A stretch of 64,000 nucleotides of DNA from Bryopsis sp. KO-2023 (Eukaryota > Chlorophyta > Ulvophyceae > Bryopsidales > Bryopsidaceae), in the NCBI GenBank assembly GCA_030272585.1, contig BSYQ01000004.1, positions 4,774,001-4,838,000 on the forward strand, in the 5' to 3' direction. Numbering within the stretch: position 1 is the first letter of the stretch; every line of letters begins with the position of its first letter. The position numbers and the translations under genes are program-made. Of the stretch, positions 52,601 to 63,393 are shown in pieces. The notes below the pieces were generated by a model. That model ran no database searches, was not told the DNA's origin, and saw only the letters and a list, made by a program, of their open reading frames with translations.

Positions 52601-55600
52601 CAAACAAAAAATTGTGCGTGTGCGTGCATGTGTTTTATTTTATTTTTTATTTTTTTTTGGGGGGGGGAGTTCTAAACAAGAAGCGAAATCTCACCAGCAT
52701 CGTTCGCATGTCAAATCGGCCCAAGAACAGCTTCACGGACACCGTCAAATCAAACAGCATTTTCACCAAATCGGCAGAAGTGCCGCTGTACCATGGCACC
52801 ATGGGCAGAAAATTCGGCCGAACGTTTTCATTGGAAAGCTGGGCATCCGACCCTGCATCTGACGATGTCTCGCAGACTCCGGAACCCCACACAGGTTTTT
52901 CCCAGCCCTTAAAAAAAAACAAAAAAACAAACATATACCATTAACATCAAAAAAAAAAAAGAAATCCAGAACTCAAGGAAACACTGGGGTGTGTGTGGGC
53001 GGGGGGGGGGGGGGGTTCCCTCAACAACAAATGTTAGGCAGCAATGGCTTCTCCACCATGAATTCTGTTCGAATTTCGTTTGATTTTCGTTTGAATTTCG
53101 TTTGAATTTCGTTTGAATTTTGTTCGAATTCCGTTTAAATTTCGTTTGAATTTTGTTCGAATTCTGTTTTTGAATTTCGTTCAAATTTCGTTGTTATTTT
53201 ACCTCTACAGATCTTGCCCTGGTTCTGAATGCGGAAGTCGATCCGGCATTTCCTACCAACGAGGATTCGCTCAGCCGCCGCCTCAATTGGCTGACGAACT
53301 GGACCTGCATCGTCTGGACGGCAACGTGGTCGGCCAAGCTGTTCACGAAGTACATGGTGAACAGAGTCACCCACAGCATGAACACAGGGGAAATCATTTT
53401 CCTGGTGGAGACCGGCATCGGGCCGTCGCCGTCCAAGGGGAAATCGATCAATATTGTTCCGTTTGAAGCCAGATCCGACGATGCTTCTCCTGTGGTTTTA
53501 CCAGAAAAAAAGGAAAGAAAGAAAAACAAAGTGTTGAGAGAGGGGCAAAAGGAGGAAGTGAAACATACACTTGGCACTGACATGTTTTTTGTCGAGAGAA
53601 AAAGAAAAAACACGGAAACTTGTGGAGGAAAGGCTGTAAAATTGTCTTACTGTTCTGGAATGTGTGGAAAATATTTTTTCAAGCTATTATATGGCCTCCA
53701 ACTCCCCCCCCCCCAAAAAAAATTATTATTATTATTATTATTTATTATTATTTATTAATAATGATATATATATACATATTAGAAACACCCAAAAAAAAAG
53801 CGAATCTGGTATTTACTGCAATCGACATGCATTCTGAAGGTTTCCACAGTTTAAAAAAAATGCAATGCGATGAACAGGAGGATTTTATACATGGCCACAC
53901 CATAAAGAACGAATTTCTTGAAGGTGGGGAAATCATCCGATTCCGCCGGATGCAACCACTTCGAACACATGGTGTCTTTGAAACTTCCGGTCGGTCTGGA
54001 CGCCATTCCTTCTCCAGCATTTCCACAAAATGAATAGTAGGAGCTGCAAAGGGGGAAAAGAAAACTCATGCGGAATTCAGGGAATTTAAAATAAGTAAAA
54101 AATCTGGTCGACATCCTACCAATCAAAAGGTGGAAAAAAACCCTCAAAAAACATGCAACTCAGAAAAGGAAAAAAAATTGTGGCTGATGTGTCACACTGC
54201 TTTTCTATTTTCATCTTCTTCTTCCATTTTTTATTTTTATTTTTTTTTTTGGGGGGGGGTCCTATGATTTTTTTTTTTCGTGCATGCAAAAAAAACAAAT
54301 ACAAAAAAAATGGGATGTGGAAAGAGCACTTGCATATGCAGAAAAAAAATAAAAAAATAAAAATAATACCTGCAAGCGACGGCCACCGTCATGCTGTTCA
54401 CAGCTGCTGCATTCCATAATTGTTTGGGGCCGGTGCCAGGTACGAAAAGAAAAGGCGAGATTATATTTAAGGACACCGCCACGTAATGGAGGCCATTCAT
54501 CACTCCTATCAGCTGCAAAATCGAACACCACAAGCCAAAAAAATAATAAGGAAAAAACATCCCCAGACATACACAAAGATTTGTGGTTGCTTACGGTACT
54601 TTCCGGATGGGGGACATATTACTAAGGCAGTGACTTTCCGAAGAAAGAAAAAAAAACAGACAAAGTGTGTGCAATTTCAGGAGTTTTTTTTTTTTTGGGG
54701 GGGGGGGGAGGGTGTAGTCTTGATCTTACCACAAAGGTGCTGAGAAAGACCGATAGGAGCAAGGAGACGTCTGCTTTCACATCCATTCCCAGTTCAACCA
54801 GCGTCGGCAAATGATAGAAAACGGCACTCACAAACCAAAAGATGTACACTGCATAGAAATTGATGTATCCACTGAAAAAACAAAGCAAACACAAAGACAT
54901 TCACTTGCACCATAAAAATTCCCCTTAAAAAATGAAAAAAAAATCCCAAAAAAAGGTGTGAAAAGAAAGAAAAAACATGTTGAAGGGAAAGCCATGAAAA
55001 AGAACTTCTTCCTTTTTTTTTCACGCAGAGTTTTTTTTTTCTTTTTTCCAACACTCTGTCAACATGGCATAGGTTTTAGCATGCAGTCTCAAGCAATGCT
55101 TTTGCTTTTTGGTATTTCCCCGATTGAGTGCTCGAAAACATCCAAAAATTCCGGTGGAGCATTTTCCCACGTTTTGCGTTTCGTTCCGCAGAATATATTA
55201 TTACCTGGATGCTGACCCAATGCCTCGTCGAATCAGCGGTCTGACATAGAGGTAAGCAAACAAACAAAGCAAACCTTCGAAAAAAAGACAAAAAAAATCA
55301 TCATTAAACAAAGCAACATTAGATCAAAATTAAAAAAACCCACTGAGTCAGGCTGCTTAGATTTCGATCGAACCTATTTTTGTACAGTTATTATCGGCAG
55401 GTCCCAATAAGAAACAAAAAAATAATCTGCTGGGCATTCACACTTTCTTTTTTTTTTTTTTGGGGGGGGGGGAGGCGTTTGACTTTAAAGGTTGGATCCA
55501 GTATAGCACATCCAAACGAATTTTGAAATTAACACATCATCCAGACATGCAAATCTGGATAAAAAGCCAAAATGCACTCTCACGGTAAATAATAAATAAA

Positions 55601-56093
55601 TAAACTATATATATATACATATCATCGTGAACAAAATTTCCCCAGAACACACATCCACTCCAGAAATTTGCCAGAAAATTCGATCAGCACTCACCAAACA
55701 AATAATACCACTGCTGGTTGAAATGATAGGTTTCCATTATCCCCTGCACAACAACCCCACACACCAACGAATATAAACCCAAAAAATGCCACCATATATT
55801 TTGAGCAACGCACACCAGGCACACTCGAAAAAGCGCCGGATTCAATTACCAAACTTGACAAACTCGATAGGGCTGGATTCGCAAAACAGAAACAACAGAA
55901 CTTGCCACGCTGTCAGGATCCTTGGACAGCTTTCTGCAGGCCATAATACCTTTGAACTGTCGTAGGATAGACACAGAATCGAAATCCCCCCCACGAAATA
56001 CACCCCCAGATGGGTGTGCTCGAATGGACGCAGTCGAGCTTCATGTGGCGACGCTCTCCGGGTTTCCATTCTCGACCCCGTCGCGTTCCCCAC
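46649..56093 (-). CDS. Plant-type transmembrane calcineurin-like metallophosphoesterase
   Basis: This is a membrane protein with a metallophosphoesterase domain; its substrate is unknown to me. Eighteen minus-strand exons were placed: 56093-55850, 55743-55695, 55274-55205, 54871-54730, 54512-54370, 54043-53901, 53489-53203, 52907-52695, 52403-52203, 51777-51603, 51317-51173, 51000-50875, 50553-50428, 50183-49859, 49557-49294, 48466-48151, 47928-47540 and 47119-46649. This gives about 1275 aa. N-terminal hydrophobic segments (YINFYAVYIFWFVSAVFYHL) precede the enzyme motifs DFCADTGDGGNSTY, VLFVGGDLAYPG, IPGNHDWHDG, VLMSHEP and IHIAGDLHFY. GMGGAFLHPTHVFSG and C-terminal membrane helices follow, then HFDEAF-like HIHYDEAFSALRI. 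Phase closes for exons 2-18 but is off by one base between exons 1 and 2, next to a GGGG run. The exon at 51777 ends with a clear GC donor (AAAG/GCAAGT). Confidence 0.88.
47380..47525. repeat. Degenerate tandem repeat in a phosphoesterase intron
   Basis: Four imperfect units share CACATCAAAATG and TTCTCACTCTTT-type words, spaced about 36-40 bp apart. Confidence 0.6.
53061..53193. repeat. Tandem 11-bp repeat (GTTTGAATTTC)n
   Basis: About eleven units of GTTTGAATTTC with substitutions fill the intron side next to the donor of exon 53489-53203. The minus strand reads as an Asn/Gln/Lys-rich frame, which is a by-product of the repeat. Confidence 0.85.
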
Positions 56094-57566
56094 GCTTTTT
56101 CGTTCAGCAGTTTTCGACGCTTAAACTGGACCCCTCTCGAAAGCGTCCCCTGCATTCGTCCAGAGGTCGTCCCCGACATAGTATCCTAGATTCCTTTTCT
56201 GGCATCCTTATGCTCTATCAATTCTGAAACCAACGGACTACTGTAGCGCTGACGTAGCGGGCGTGATGGTCACATCGATCCCAAGATTTGGTTCACAAAA
56301 CGAAAAATCCCTGAAAAAATTCCACACAAAATGCTCTCTTTCTTACACTAAAAAATTCCACAGAAATTTCTACTATTTTATTGTTGTTTCAGGTAAGTCA
56401 ATAATTACACTAAAAAAATTGATGAATATCTTTTACAAAATATTCCACATGAAATGCTACTGGATGGAAAGCTGGCCAAACTTATGCCCTGACATAGCCT
56501 GAGATAGTGGACTTCGACATCACCAAATCCTCTTGCCAACCTCTCCTCATAGTTTAGTTTTAACAGACACCGATATTGTCAAGGTTGAACACCCCAGAAA
56601 TTCTTCCAGGGATCTGTCACCCCCTGTTTGCTTGACTTCAATGTGCTTGCAAAAGCTTTTACCAAGATTCGTGGAGTTTTCCTGGTGCACACTGATTGTC
56701 CATCCGTACCAGGAGGTTTAGTGGTATGGCGGATAGATTTGGGGGTTGGTGGACTGTGCAGAGCGCTCTTCACTGAATCGTAAGGCATGTGATTCAGTGG
56801 AAAAGTTGAAGGACCTTAAGGTTCCCAAGCTTGGGGATATTTCTTTTGTGAGATCGCTTGGAAAATTACAGCCGAATAAGAGGACGTAGTGTATTTGAAC
56901 ATTTGAACTTTCAAGTAGAGATAAGCGGCTCGTTTCTCGCTTCAAAGGCGGGAGGTGGAGAGCGAGCACAATACTAAACAGTATAGATATAAACGAAAAT
57001 GAGGTGTCCTTCAATAGCAAATGCCCTGCTTTCTTTTTCCAACAAGACATCAGCTGATGTCTGCAGACCGCAGTTGTGGTCTACAACCACAACACGCCAC
57101 AAGCGATATCTCAACACCAGTATTGTACAATACTGTTCAACATGTTGTTCACTTCCAAGGAACTCTGCTGAGCACTGCCAAGAAGAAGAGCTCTTGAAGC
57201 TTCACCCTTAAGGGTGGGATGGCTGAACAGTGCGCAAACGCTCTGTTGATTGTGTGTTGTGAATTGAGGTATCTCGATGAAATGCAGTTTGTCCGCAGCA
57301 GCCGCCACTGACAGAAATATTGCGAGCCTTACCGTGTGCGGAAGTTGAATGTCATTTTGGAGTGCATGATTGACACAATTGATAGATTCCCATCGGTTTG
57401 TTTGGTCGATCCAAAGTTGATGAACATTTTTCGAACAGGCCAAGAGCTGGCACTCATTCTCCGTGCACTGTCCCCTCCCTGTGCGAATCCTTCCCATTCC
57501 ACTGCATAACACCCCCGTCGTCGAGAAGACTGATCCGACCCTCTCCCGTCGTGAAAAAATGGGGAT
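56094..57566. other. Intergenic region between divergent genes, no gene recognised
   Basis: Separates the phosphoesterase (-) and the sterol desaturase (+). Frames are open on both strands at 57100-57800, partly overlapping the desaturase, but show no recognisable product. Confidence 0.4.
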
Positions 57567-58751
57567 ATGGCGCCGCCAAAAAACCAAATATCCATTCTTT
57601 GGTTCGCATTGGGTAGGATGGCGGCTGTGTTCAAGATGAGGGGCCGAATCATGATGTTCTGCGCTGTGGTCCTTGGAGTTTCGTGCCTCACAAATGCCCA
57701 AGAGCTCTTTGCGTCTGTACAAGCTGTGGATTTTGCGATGGTTCTACGGATCTCGAACAAGCTGTCGACCGCTTGGGATTCGATCACTGGCAAGATAAAC
57801 AGCTTAGCCTCCGGGCTAGCACCTCAGCTGGGGCCATCAGATGATATTGGCGAACAGGAGCGATTGAAACTTCTTTACGACATCAATGAGTGGGCGGACG
57901 GCCTAGCGTCTTGGATTTTGCCAGAGTCGGTGCGCGGAGGTCTATCACATTTCGCGATGGGCTGGTTTCGAACATGGCTGTTGAACTGTGTTATATACCT
58001 TGGGAGTGGGGGAATCTGGTGCTACTACGTATACTTCTGTTTCGGGAAGGAGTTTTTCGGCCAGGGCGGCGTTCCAACCTTCGGGGATATGGGTGAACAG
58101 ATATTTATTGCGTTAAAAGCAATCCCCGCCTACGCACTGCTGGAGGCTGTGACTGCGTACTGGGTGGAGAAGGGCTGGACGAAGACTTACGCGAGAATCG
58201 ACGAAGTGGGCCTGTTGGCGTATTTTGGGCACATCATTCCCTACATGATATTCACCGAGTTTTGCGTCTATTGGACGCACCGACTTCTTCACGACATTCC
58301 GTGGGCCTACAGAGTGCTCCACCATGACCATCACAAATACAACAAAGCTGACAGCCTCTCTCCATTTGCGGGAAACGCGTTTCATCCCGTGGATGGGGTT
58401 CTTCAGGTTCTGCCCTACAGCTTGGGGCTGTTTATTTTTCCGATGCACTACATGACCCACTTGCTCTTTTTGCTGTCGGCTGAGCTCTGGACGCACAATC
58501 TCCACGATTGTATCGATGCCTGGATAGAGCCTCTGATGGGGTCTGGTTTTCACACCGTCCACCACGTGATCTACAAGGATAATTATGGGCAGTATTTGAT
58601 CTACTTCGATTGGCTGTTTGGGACTCTGACTGCCCCTGAGGATGTAGAGAGTAGGAAGCAGACGCCCACGAAGAGGAAAACCAGAAAATCTCGTGGAGCG
58701 AATAATCGACACAAGAAGAGTCTGCTGGTTAAGAGTTCGGGAAAGTCGTGA
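57567..58751 (+). CDS. Sterol C-5 desaturase (fatty acid hydroxylase superfamily)
   Basis: The enzyme introduces the C5(6) double bond in sterol precursors at the ER membrane, using a di-iron centre held by histidine boxes. The single 394-aa exon carries HRLLH at residues 238-242, HHDHH at 252-256 and HTVHH at 329-333. Family context around the boxes is TEFCVYWTHRLLHDIPW, SLSPFAGNAFHPVDGV, HDCIDAWIEPLMGSGFHT and NYGQYLIYFDWLFGTL. Hydrophobic helices lie at about 120-230. The N-terminus is longer than in plant C-5 desaturases and has several in-frame ATGs. From the Met at position 25 it looks like a signal peptide (MRGRIMMFCAVVLGVSCLT). The C-terminal tail is Lys/Arg-rich. Lack of introns is unusual among the longer genes here. 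Confidence 0.88.
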   Translation: MAPPKNQISILWFALGRMAAVFKMRGRIMMFCAVVLGVSCLTNAQELFASVQAVDFAMVLRISNKLSTAWDSITGKINSLASGLAPQLGPSDDIGEQERLKLLYDINEWADGLASWILPESVRGGLSHFAMGWFRTWLLNCVIYLGSGGIWCYYVYFCFGKEFFGQGGVPTFGDMGEQIFIALKAIPAYALLEAVTAYWVEKGWTKTYARIDEVGLLAYFGHIIPYMIFTEFCVYWTHRLLHDIPWAYRVLHHDHHKYNKADSLSPFAGNAFHPVDGVLQVLPYSLGLFIFPMHYMTHLLFLLSAELWTHNLHDCIDAWIEPLMGSGFHTVHHVIYKDNYGQYLIYFDWLFGTLTAPEDVESRKQTPTKRKTRKSRGANNRHKKSLLVKSSGKS

Positions 58752-58759
58752 GTCACGAC
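58745..58759. repeat. Copy of the GTCGTGAGTCACGAC hairpin motif at a stop codon
   Basis: The same 15 bases occur at 44460-44474. Here they contain the TGA stop of the sterol desaturase (58749-58751). Confidence 0.8.
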
Positions 58760-59071
58760 TCGTGACCGAAAGTTAATAACTGCTGTGAGTATTTGGAATG
58801 AAGTTGTTCACATAGGGAAGGGTGAATAGATCAGTCAGTGGGGATACAAAGGGTAGAAACCGGGTTATCTAAATAGCTAGAAGACCAATCGAATTAGCGG
58901 GACAGCCATGTAGTTGTACAAGTGTTTTTCTTTAATTAATTTCTGGTGTCTCACAACCAATTCCACATCGTCGATTCATCTGTACATGGTCCTTTGTAGC
59001 TGACAATTGTACGAAACCCAAAAACTCCTAGCAAAAATTCCAAAAACCTTTTAAGAAGCACAAGGTACCCT
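58752..59071. other. Intergenic region between convergent genes
   Basis: Short AT-rich 3' flanks of the sterol desaturase (+) and the EF-hand gene (-). Nothing else is visible. Confidence 0.6.
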
Positions 59072-60450
59072 CTACAACCGAGGAAACAGCGACTTGGAAA
59101 ACTCGTAGTAATCTATTGAACCATCCCCGTTCATATCCACCATTGAGAGTATTTGCCTTAGCGTTTCATCTGCGACGTTCACTCCCAAAGCACCGAAAGC
59201 CTCGCAAAATTCGTCCACGGAAAGCACGCCATTTCGGTCGGCATCCACGAATTTGAAAGCTTCGAATATAGGGTTGTCCCCAGATGATCGAGAGCCCCAT
59301 TGGACTACTTTTCGCCTCAATTGCTCCAAGGCCTCCACAACGTTGCGAACCTGGGCAGATGCTTACAATTGTTTCACAATATTTCTTCAAGGCATGAGGT
59401 TCATCAAAAAACAATCACAAGTTTTAGTACATGTTTTTTTTTTCCATATGTCTTCGAGCAACTTGAAAAGTAGCTTCGTCCCGTTCTGACCTTTTGCGCG
59501 TTTGCTCTTTCGTTATACTTCCTGACTTGATCTGGTGATGAGGCGAGGGTGGGGAGCCCCATGTGCGTCATCATGTAAAGGCGCGTGAATTTTTCTATTG
59601 TGGGCAAAGTCTCCGCCCTGCCCCAATCTTCATACTCGATATATCCTTTCTCACTCCAGTCGATCCTGCGAACACGTGGTCTGGACTCAAGGCGGCGGCA
59701 CCAATTCATTCTATCTTGGTGAAGAAACTCTTGTCCAGGTTCCATGTGGGCCTGGGCGCAAGTGCTCTGTGCACGATTCGTCACGGTTTTTGAGCAACTT
59801 TATAATTTAGTATTGGAGGCCACAGCGAACAGTAGCCGCCAGTCCGTATCATGCGGGCAAGTTATGGCGAGCACGATGCCTGGAGCGATATTCTAACGTT
59901 ATATCTGATGGTCCTAAATCGGTAAGGTGTGCAAAACGCACACACGCAGATCGACACTCAAACGGAGGCTGGTCTCTTTGAGTAGGCACAGGAGTTTGAT
60001 TGCGACAGACCAACCCACGGCGATTCTGCTCATAATGACCTCGCCATACCGTTTCCAAAGCTTCGATACTTGCTCGGGTGACATTCCGAGCGAGAAGCAG
60101 TCATCCTCAAATTCTGAGGGAGTGACTTTGCCACTCATATCTTTGTCAAGAACTGCGAACACCTGAAACATCTGAGCCTTGGACGCCCTGAAGCCCGCCA
60201 TAGGATGGTTCTAGCAAAACAAACACAGCAAGCACGTGAACGAACGCGCGGGGATAAACATCAAACTCGTCCTCTCACCAACGGATCGCTCCCTCACCTG
60301 TCGCTTTGCTCGACGACAGTTGGCTTCTTTTTCCACAGCCTCTTTCTTACTGGCTGGTTCCTCCCATGCAAAACGTCGAGGCCTGGTGGAGGATCCACAT
60401 GATGATTGCTGCGAGCATTGCGACCTGGCCTTTTGTGTTAGAGACTTCTG
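59072..60450 (-). CDS. EF-hand calcium-binding protein, 3' part of the gene
   Basis: Three well-supported minus-strand exons join in phase 0: 60201-60040 (possibly starting at its AG acceptor just upstream), 59751-59491 and 59350-59072. The first has an EF-hand-like pattern DKDMSGKVTPSEFEDD. The middle exon is unrecognised (RIDWSEKGYIEYEDWGR). The last has two canonical EF-hands, DADRNGVLSVDEF and DMNGDGSIDYYEF, and ends FPRL. A further exon upstream, from about 60450 down to 60298 (RRFAWEEPASKKEAVEKEA), joins in phase 0 at a GTGAGG donor. More coding-like pieces at 60.7-61.6 kb on the same strand (for example LVGTPHYLTMSALARKG) probably belong to the same gene but I could not join them. Function is unknown beyond probable calcium binding. 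Confidence 0.65.
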
Positions 60451-62433
60451 GGTCACGCAGTCCTGAATCGTTCGCACCCCATTCGTTAATTTTCCACTCT
60501 GTTTGGAGATTCTGACGAAAAGCAATGACCCACCATGAGCTCTTTTCCACTTTCGTGCCCTGCATCGCTAGTCTCGGCCGAGACCCTGTAAAAGAAAGCT
60601 GCCATACATCAGCCGCCAAAATATACATCGCAATCCTATTGTATGTGAAATTTAGTAGCACAACTTGTGCTGCACAAGAGATTTGGAGTGTTTTTCCTAT
60701 CTCCACTCGGATGGGGATTCCTGCGAAATGTGTTCACCTCGATTCAATGGGCCTTAGCAACGGCTCTTGGCGCCCAGTGAGACTGATTCTTGACTCTATC
60801 GACCTGCTCCGACCCTTCCTACAAGATAGGCCAGAGTCCTGGGAGACCGGTCGAGATTCACAACCCGAGGGGCCGGGACCCCATCTGCTCCCGTACTCTG
60901 CCTGAAGAGGAAAAAAAAAACAAACTTTGCTGCCACAACAGAAAACTGGGTTGTTCCCGACTGACCTTATGATGTAGGCGAGTGTAGACCAGTTTTCAAC
61001 CAAAACCCAAGGTGAAACTGGTTCGTTATCCGCCCCAAAAAGTGGAATACAGTACCTTGGGGACAAACCCTTTCCGCGCCAGAGCACTCATTGTCAGATA
61101 ATGAGGTGTCCCCACCAAACTTCTCCTTCGAGTCTTTGTTTCCTCGCGGAAGCATGATGGCAGCAATTGATAAAGCGGCAGATTCCGCGTATGAATCGCA
61201 ACCCTATCCTTGTCTGGAACATATTTTTCGATCAAGCATGCTGCCGTGAATGGCCTGATCGTTCCTGAAAAACAAAACTCTTTGGTGTCTTATGCTATTT
61301 TCCTACCCCGCAACGACCAACTCCAGGTTTCTATAGCTACAAATGCTTCCTTGAAACGAGAGACTTCGTTGGGACCTGCAAGTGGAGACAAACTTGGAAG
61401 TCGCGGGGCACAATCGGTTGGGGATGCAAATTCGCCATTGCAGCTGGCGTTCGAACCCGAAATGCATAGCATTTATGGGGGATATCACCACAAATCAACT
61501 CCGCTTCACACAAATAACCGCCGCCGCCCCAGTCGAGTCCTATGCTGCACAACCTGCTGGCGTCTCGGTTTGGAAACACTTGAGCATTCTACGACTCGCC
61601 AAACACTCTAACCTGAACTGGGAGCTTAAAGTTTCACAAAGTTTCGACAGGTCCCCAGGAGAGGGGAAATAGTCATTCGGGCCAAGACAGAACTAACCGA
61701 AATAATGGGAGGGGGCTTTTGCCTTGAATCGTACCTCATAGCGATGCGCGAGGAAATGTGAGTTCTCCCATAATTATGGAGCCCCCCTGTTAGTCTGGCT
61801 TCACCAGCCAAAAGTTCCACAGGAAAACCCGTTTTTGGTTTCATGTTGATTGGATGTAGCGGAACAGAGAATGTTTCTGTGGTTGAATATCAAATGGAAC
61901 GGCGATTCTCCTCCACAATGTAATTTATGTTTGTTTTTTTGAATTTCAAATGGAGTTTGGATTGGGTTAGGCACAGCAATTTTGGAACAGGGGGAATGCT
62001 GCCACAGACTGAGGGGCAGAGATTTTTCAACAGCGGTTGAGTGAATCTCCCTGTTCTTATTTTCGATACTATTGTAACAACGACCTTTGGAATCTGTGAG
62101 GGAAGATATTTATATAAATATATATTGTGAAGGGTGTATGGTTTGAATTATGGAACTACACCCAGCTAACAGCTGCACAAACAAACAATCAATCAACAAA
62201 TGGTGAACGAAGCGCAACAGAAGCTGGCAGTTCCACCTCACTCTTTCAAAATTTCCCCATTCCATTAACATGACACACGTGTCTGACATTCGCCAGCGTC
62301 CAACACTCCCCAGACCCAGTCCAGAGTCGAGGTCCCCAACCACCACCGACTGGCGCAAGGTGAGCCCAGTCGTATATCACAGCGAGAGTGCTTTGGTCCC
62401 TACCTTTTTTTTCGTGTCTGTTTCTCATCAGGA
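60451..62433. other. Possible 5' exons of the EF-hand gene, then intergenic
   Basis: Minus-strand frames at about 61270-61045 (ending FVPK at a GTACTG donor) and 61550-61390 (ending CLHLQ at a GTCCCA donor) look coding, but phases do not close with consensus sites. From about 61.65 kb to 62.43 kb I see no gene. Confidence 0.35.
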
Positions 62434-63069
62434 ATGTCGGGCGAAGCGCAGTGCAGCGGTCGAGATCGCAGGGCCCCTGAACTGCCCGACGAAAAAGTCG
62501 GAGAGTTCATGCTGCTTGCATTGGGGGAAGCTCGCAAGGCTCTGCGCCGTTGCGAAGTGCCGGTGGGGTGCATCGTCGTGCGAGGGGACGAAGTTGTCGC
62601 CAGAGGATCCAATCGAAGCAACGAGATGCGCAACGCGACTCGTCACGCTGAAATAGAGGCGATAGACGACCTTATTCGACGTTTCGATGGGAGGTCGGAT
62701 TTCTCGGAGTTCGCGGCGTTCACGACTTGCGAGCCGTGCATAATGTGTGGCGGCGCGTTCTCGGTGATAAACATAGGCCGGGTTTACTTCGGCTGTGCCA
62801 ACGATCGGTTCGGCGGGTGCGGGTCTATTTTGGCCGTCGACGAGAATGGATGCAAGGGGTCGTGTTGGAAAGGTGGGGAGGGAGGGGGGTGGAGCTATCC
62901 TTCGAAGGGGGGTTACTATGCGGATGAAGCGATCGAGCTGCTGAGGGGTTTTTACGTAACCGGAAATCCGAGAGCGCCCAAGCCAGCGCGAGAAGTGCAA
63001 GAAGTTAGCTATCGAATGTTAGAGGAGGCCAAAAAAGATAGGGACAAAGAGAAAGAGGGCGAAATGTGA
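62434..63069 (+). CDS. ADAT2: tRNA-specific adenosine deaminase subunit ADAT2/TAD2
   Basis: With ADAT3, this subunit deaminates adenosine to inosine at wobble position 34 of tRNAs. The 211-aa single exon has the zinc-dependent deaminase core: HAE at residues 71-73 with the catalytic Glu, and CEPCIMC, whose zinc ligands are C102 and C105. The family context is EVPVGCIVV, GSNRSNEMRNATRHAEIEA and GRVYFGCANDRFGGCGS. The Lys-rich C-terminus is typical of tRNA-binding ADAT2. An AG acceptor (CTCATCAG) lies just before the ATG, so a 5' UTR intron is likely. An upstream frame at 62270 ends at a GTGAGC donor but would join out of frame. Confidence 0.92.
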   Translation: MSGEAQCSGRDRRAPELPDEKVGEFMLLALGEARKALRRCEVPVGCIVVRGDEVVARGSNRSNEMRNATRHAEIEAIDDLIRRFDGRSDFSEFAAFTTCEPCIMCGGAFSVINIGRVYFGCANDRFGGCGSILAVDENGCKGSCWKGGEGGGWSYPSKGGYYADEAIELLRGFYVTGNPRAPKPAREVQEVSYRMLEEAKKDRDKEKEGEM

Positions 63070-63393
63070 TATTTTTAGTTGAAAAAAAAGGGGAAAAAAA
63101 TCTGGCAAGGTTCTCAAGGTGGTGGTGGTGGTGGTGCTATATGTTGTGGAAATCCCCTGGGAAGAGAATTAAATTCTTGAGAGCGTGGAGGAGTTGGGTG
63201 GGAGTTTCTGCAAGACTAAACAGCGAATGACACCTCTTGAAAAGATTGGGGGGGATGGGATACCTGTTGTACTGCAAGGGCAGCCTTCTGCTTTTACTTT
63301 TTAATTTCCATGCATCTAAGGGAGGTTGGGTATATATATATGGCATTGTGGAATTGTAATGAGAGTTTCTGCTCGAGGTCCAAAAGAGAACAT
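63070..63393. other. Intergenic region
   Basis: Short flank with a (GGT)n run at about 63118-63135. No gene is seen. Confidence 0.5.
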
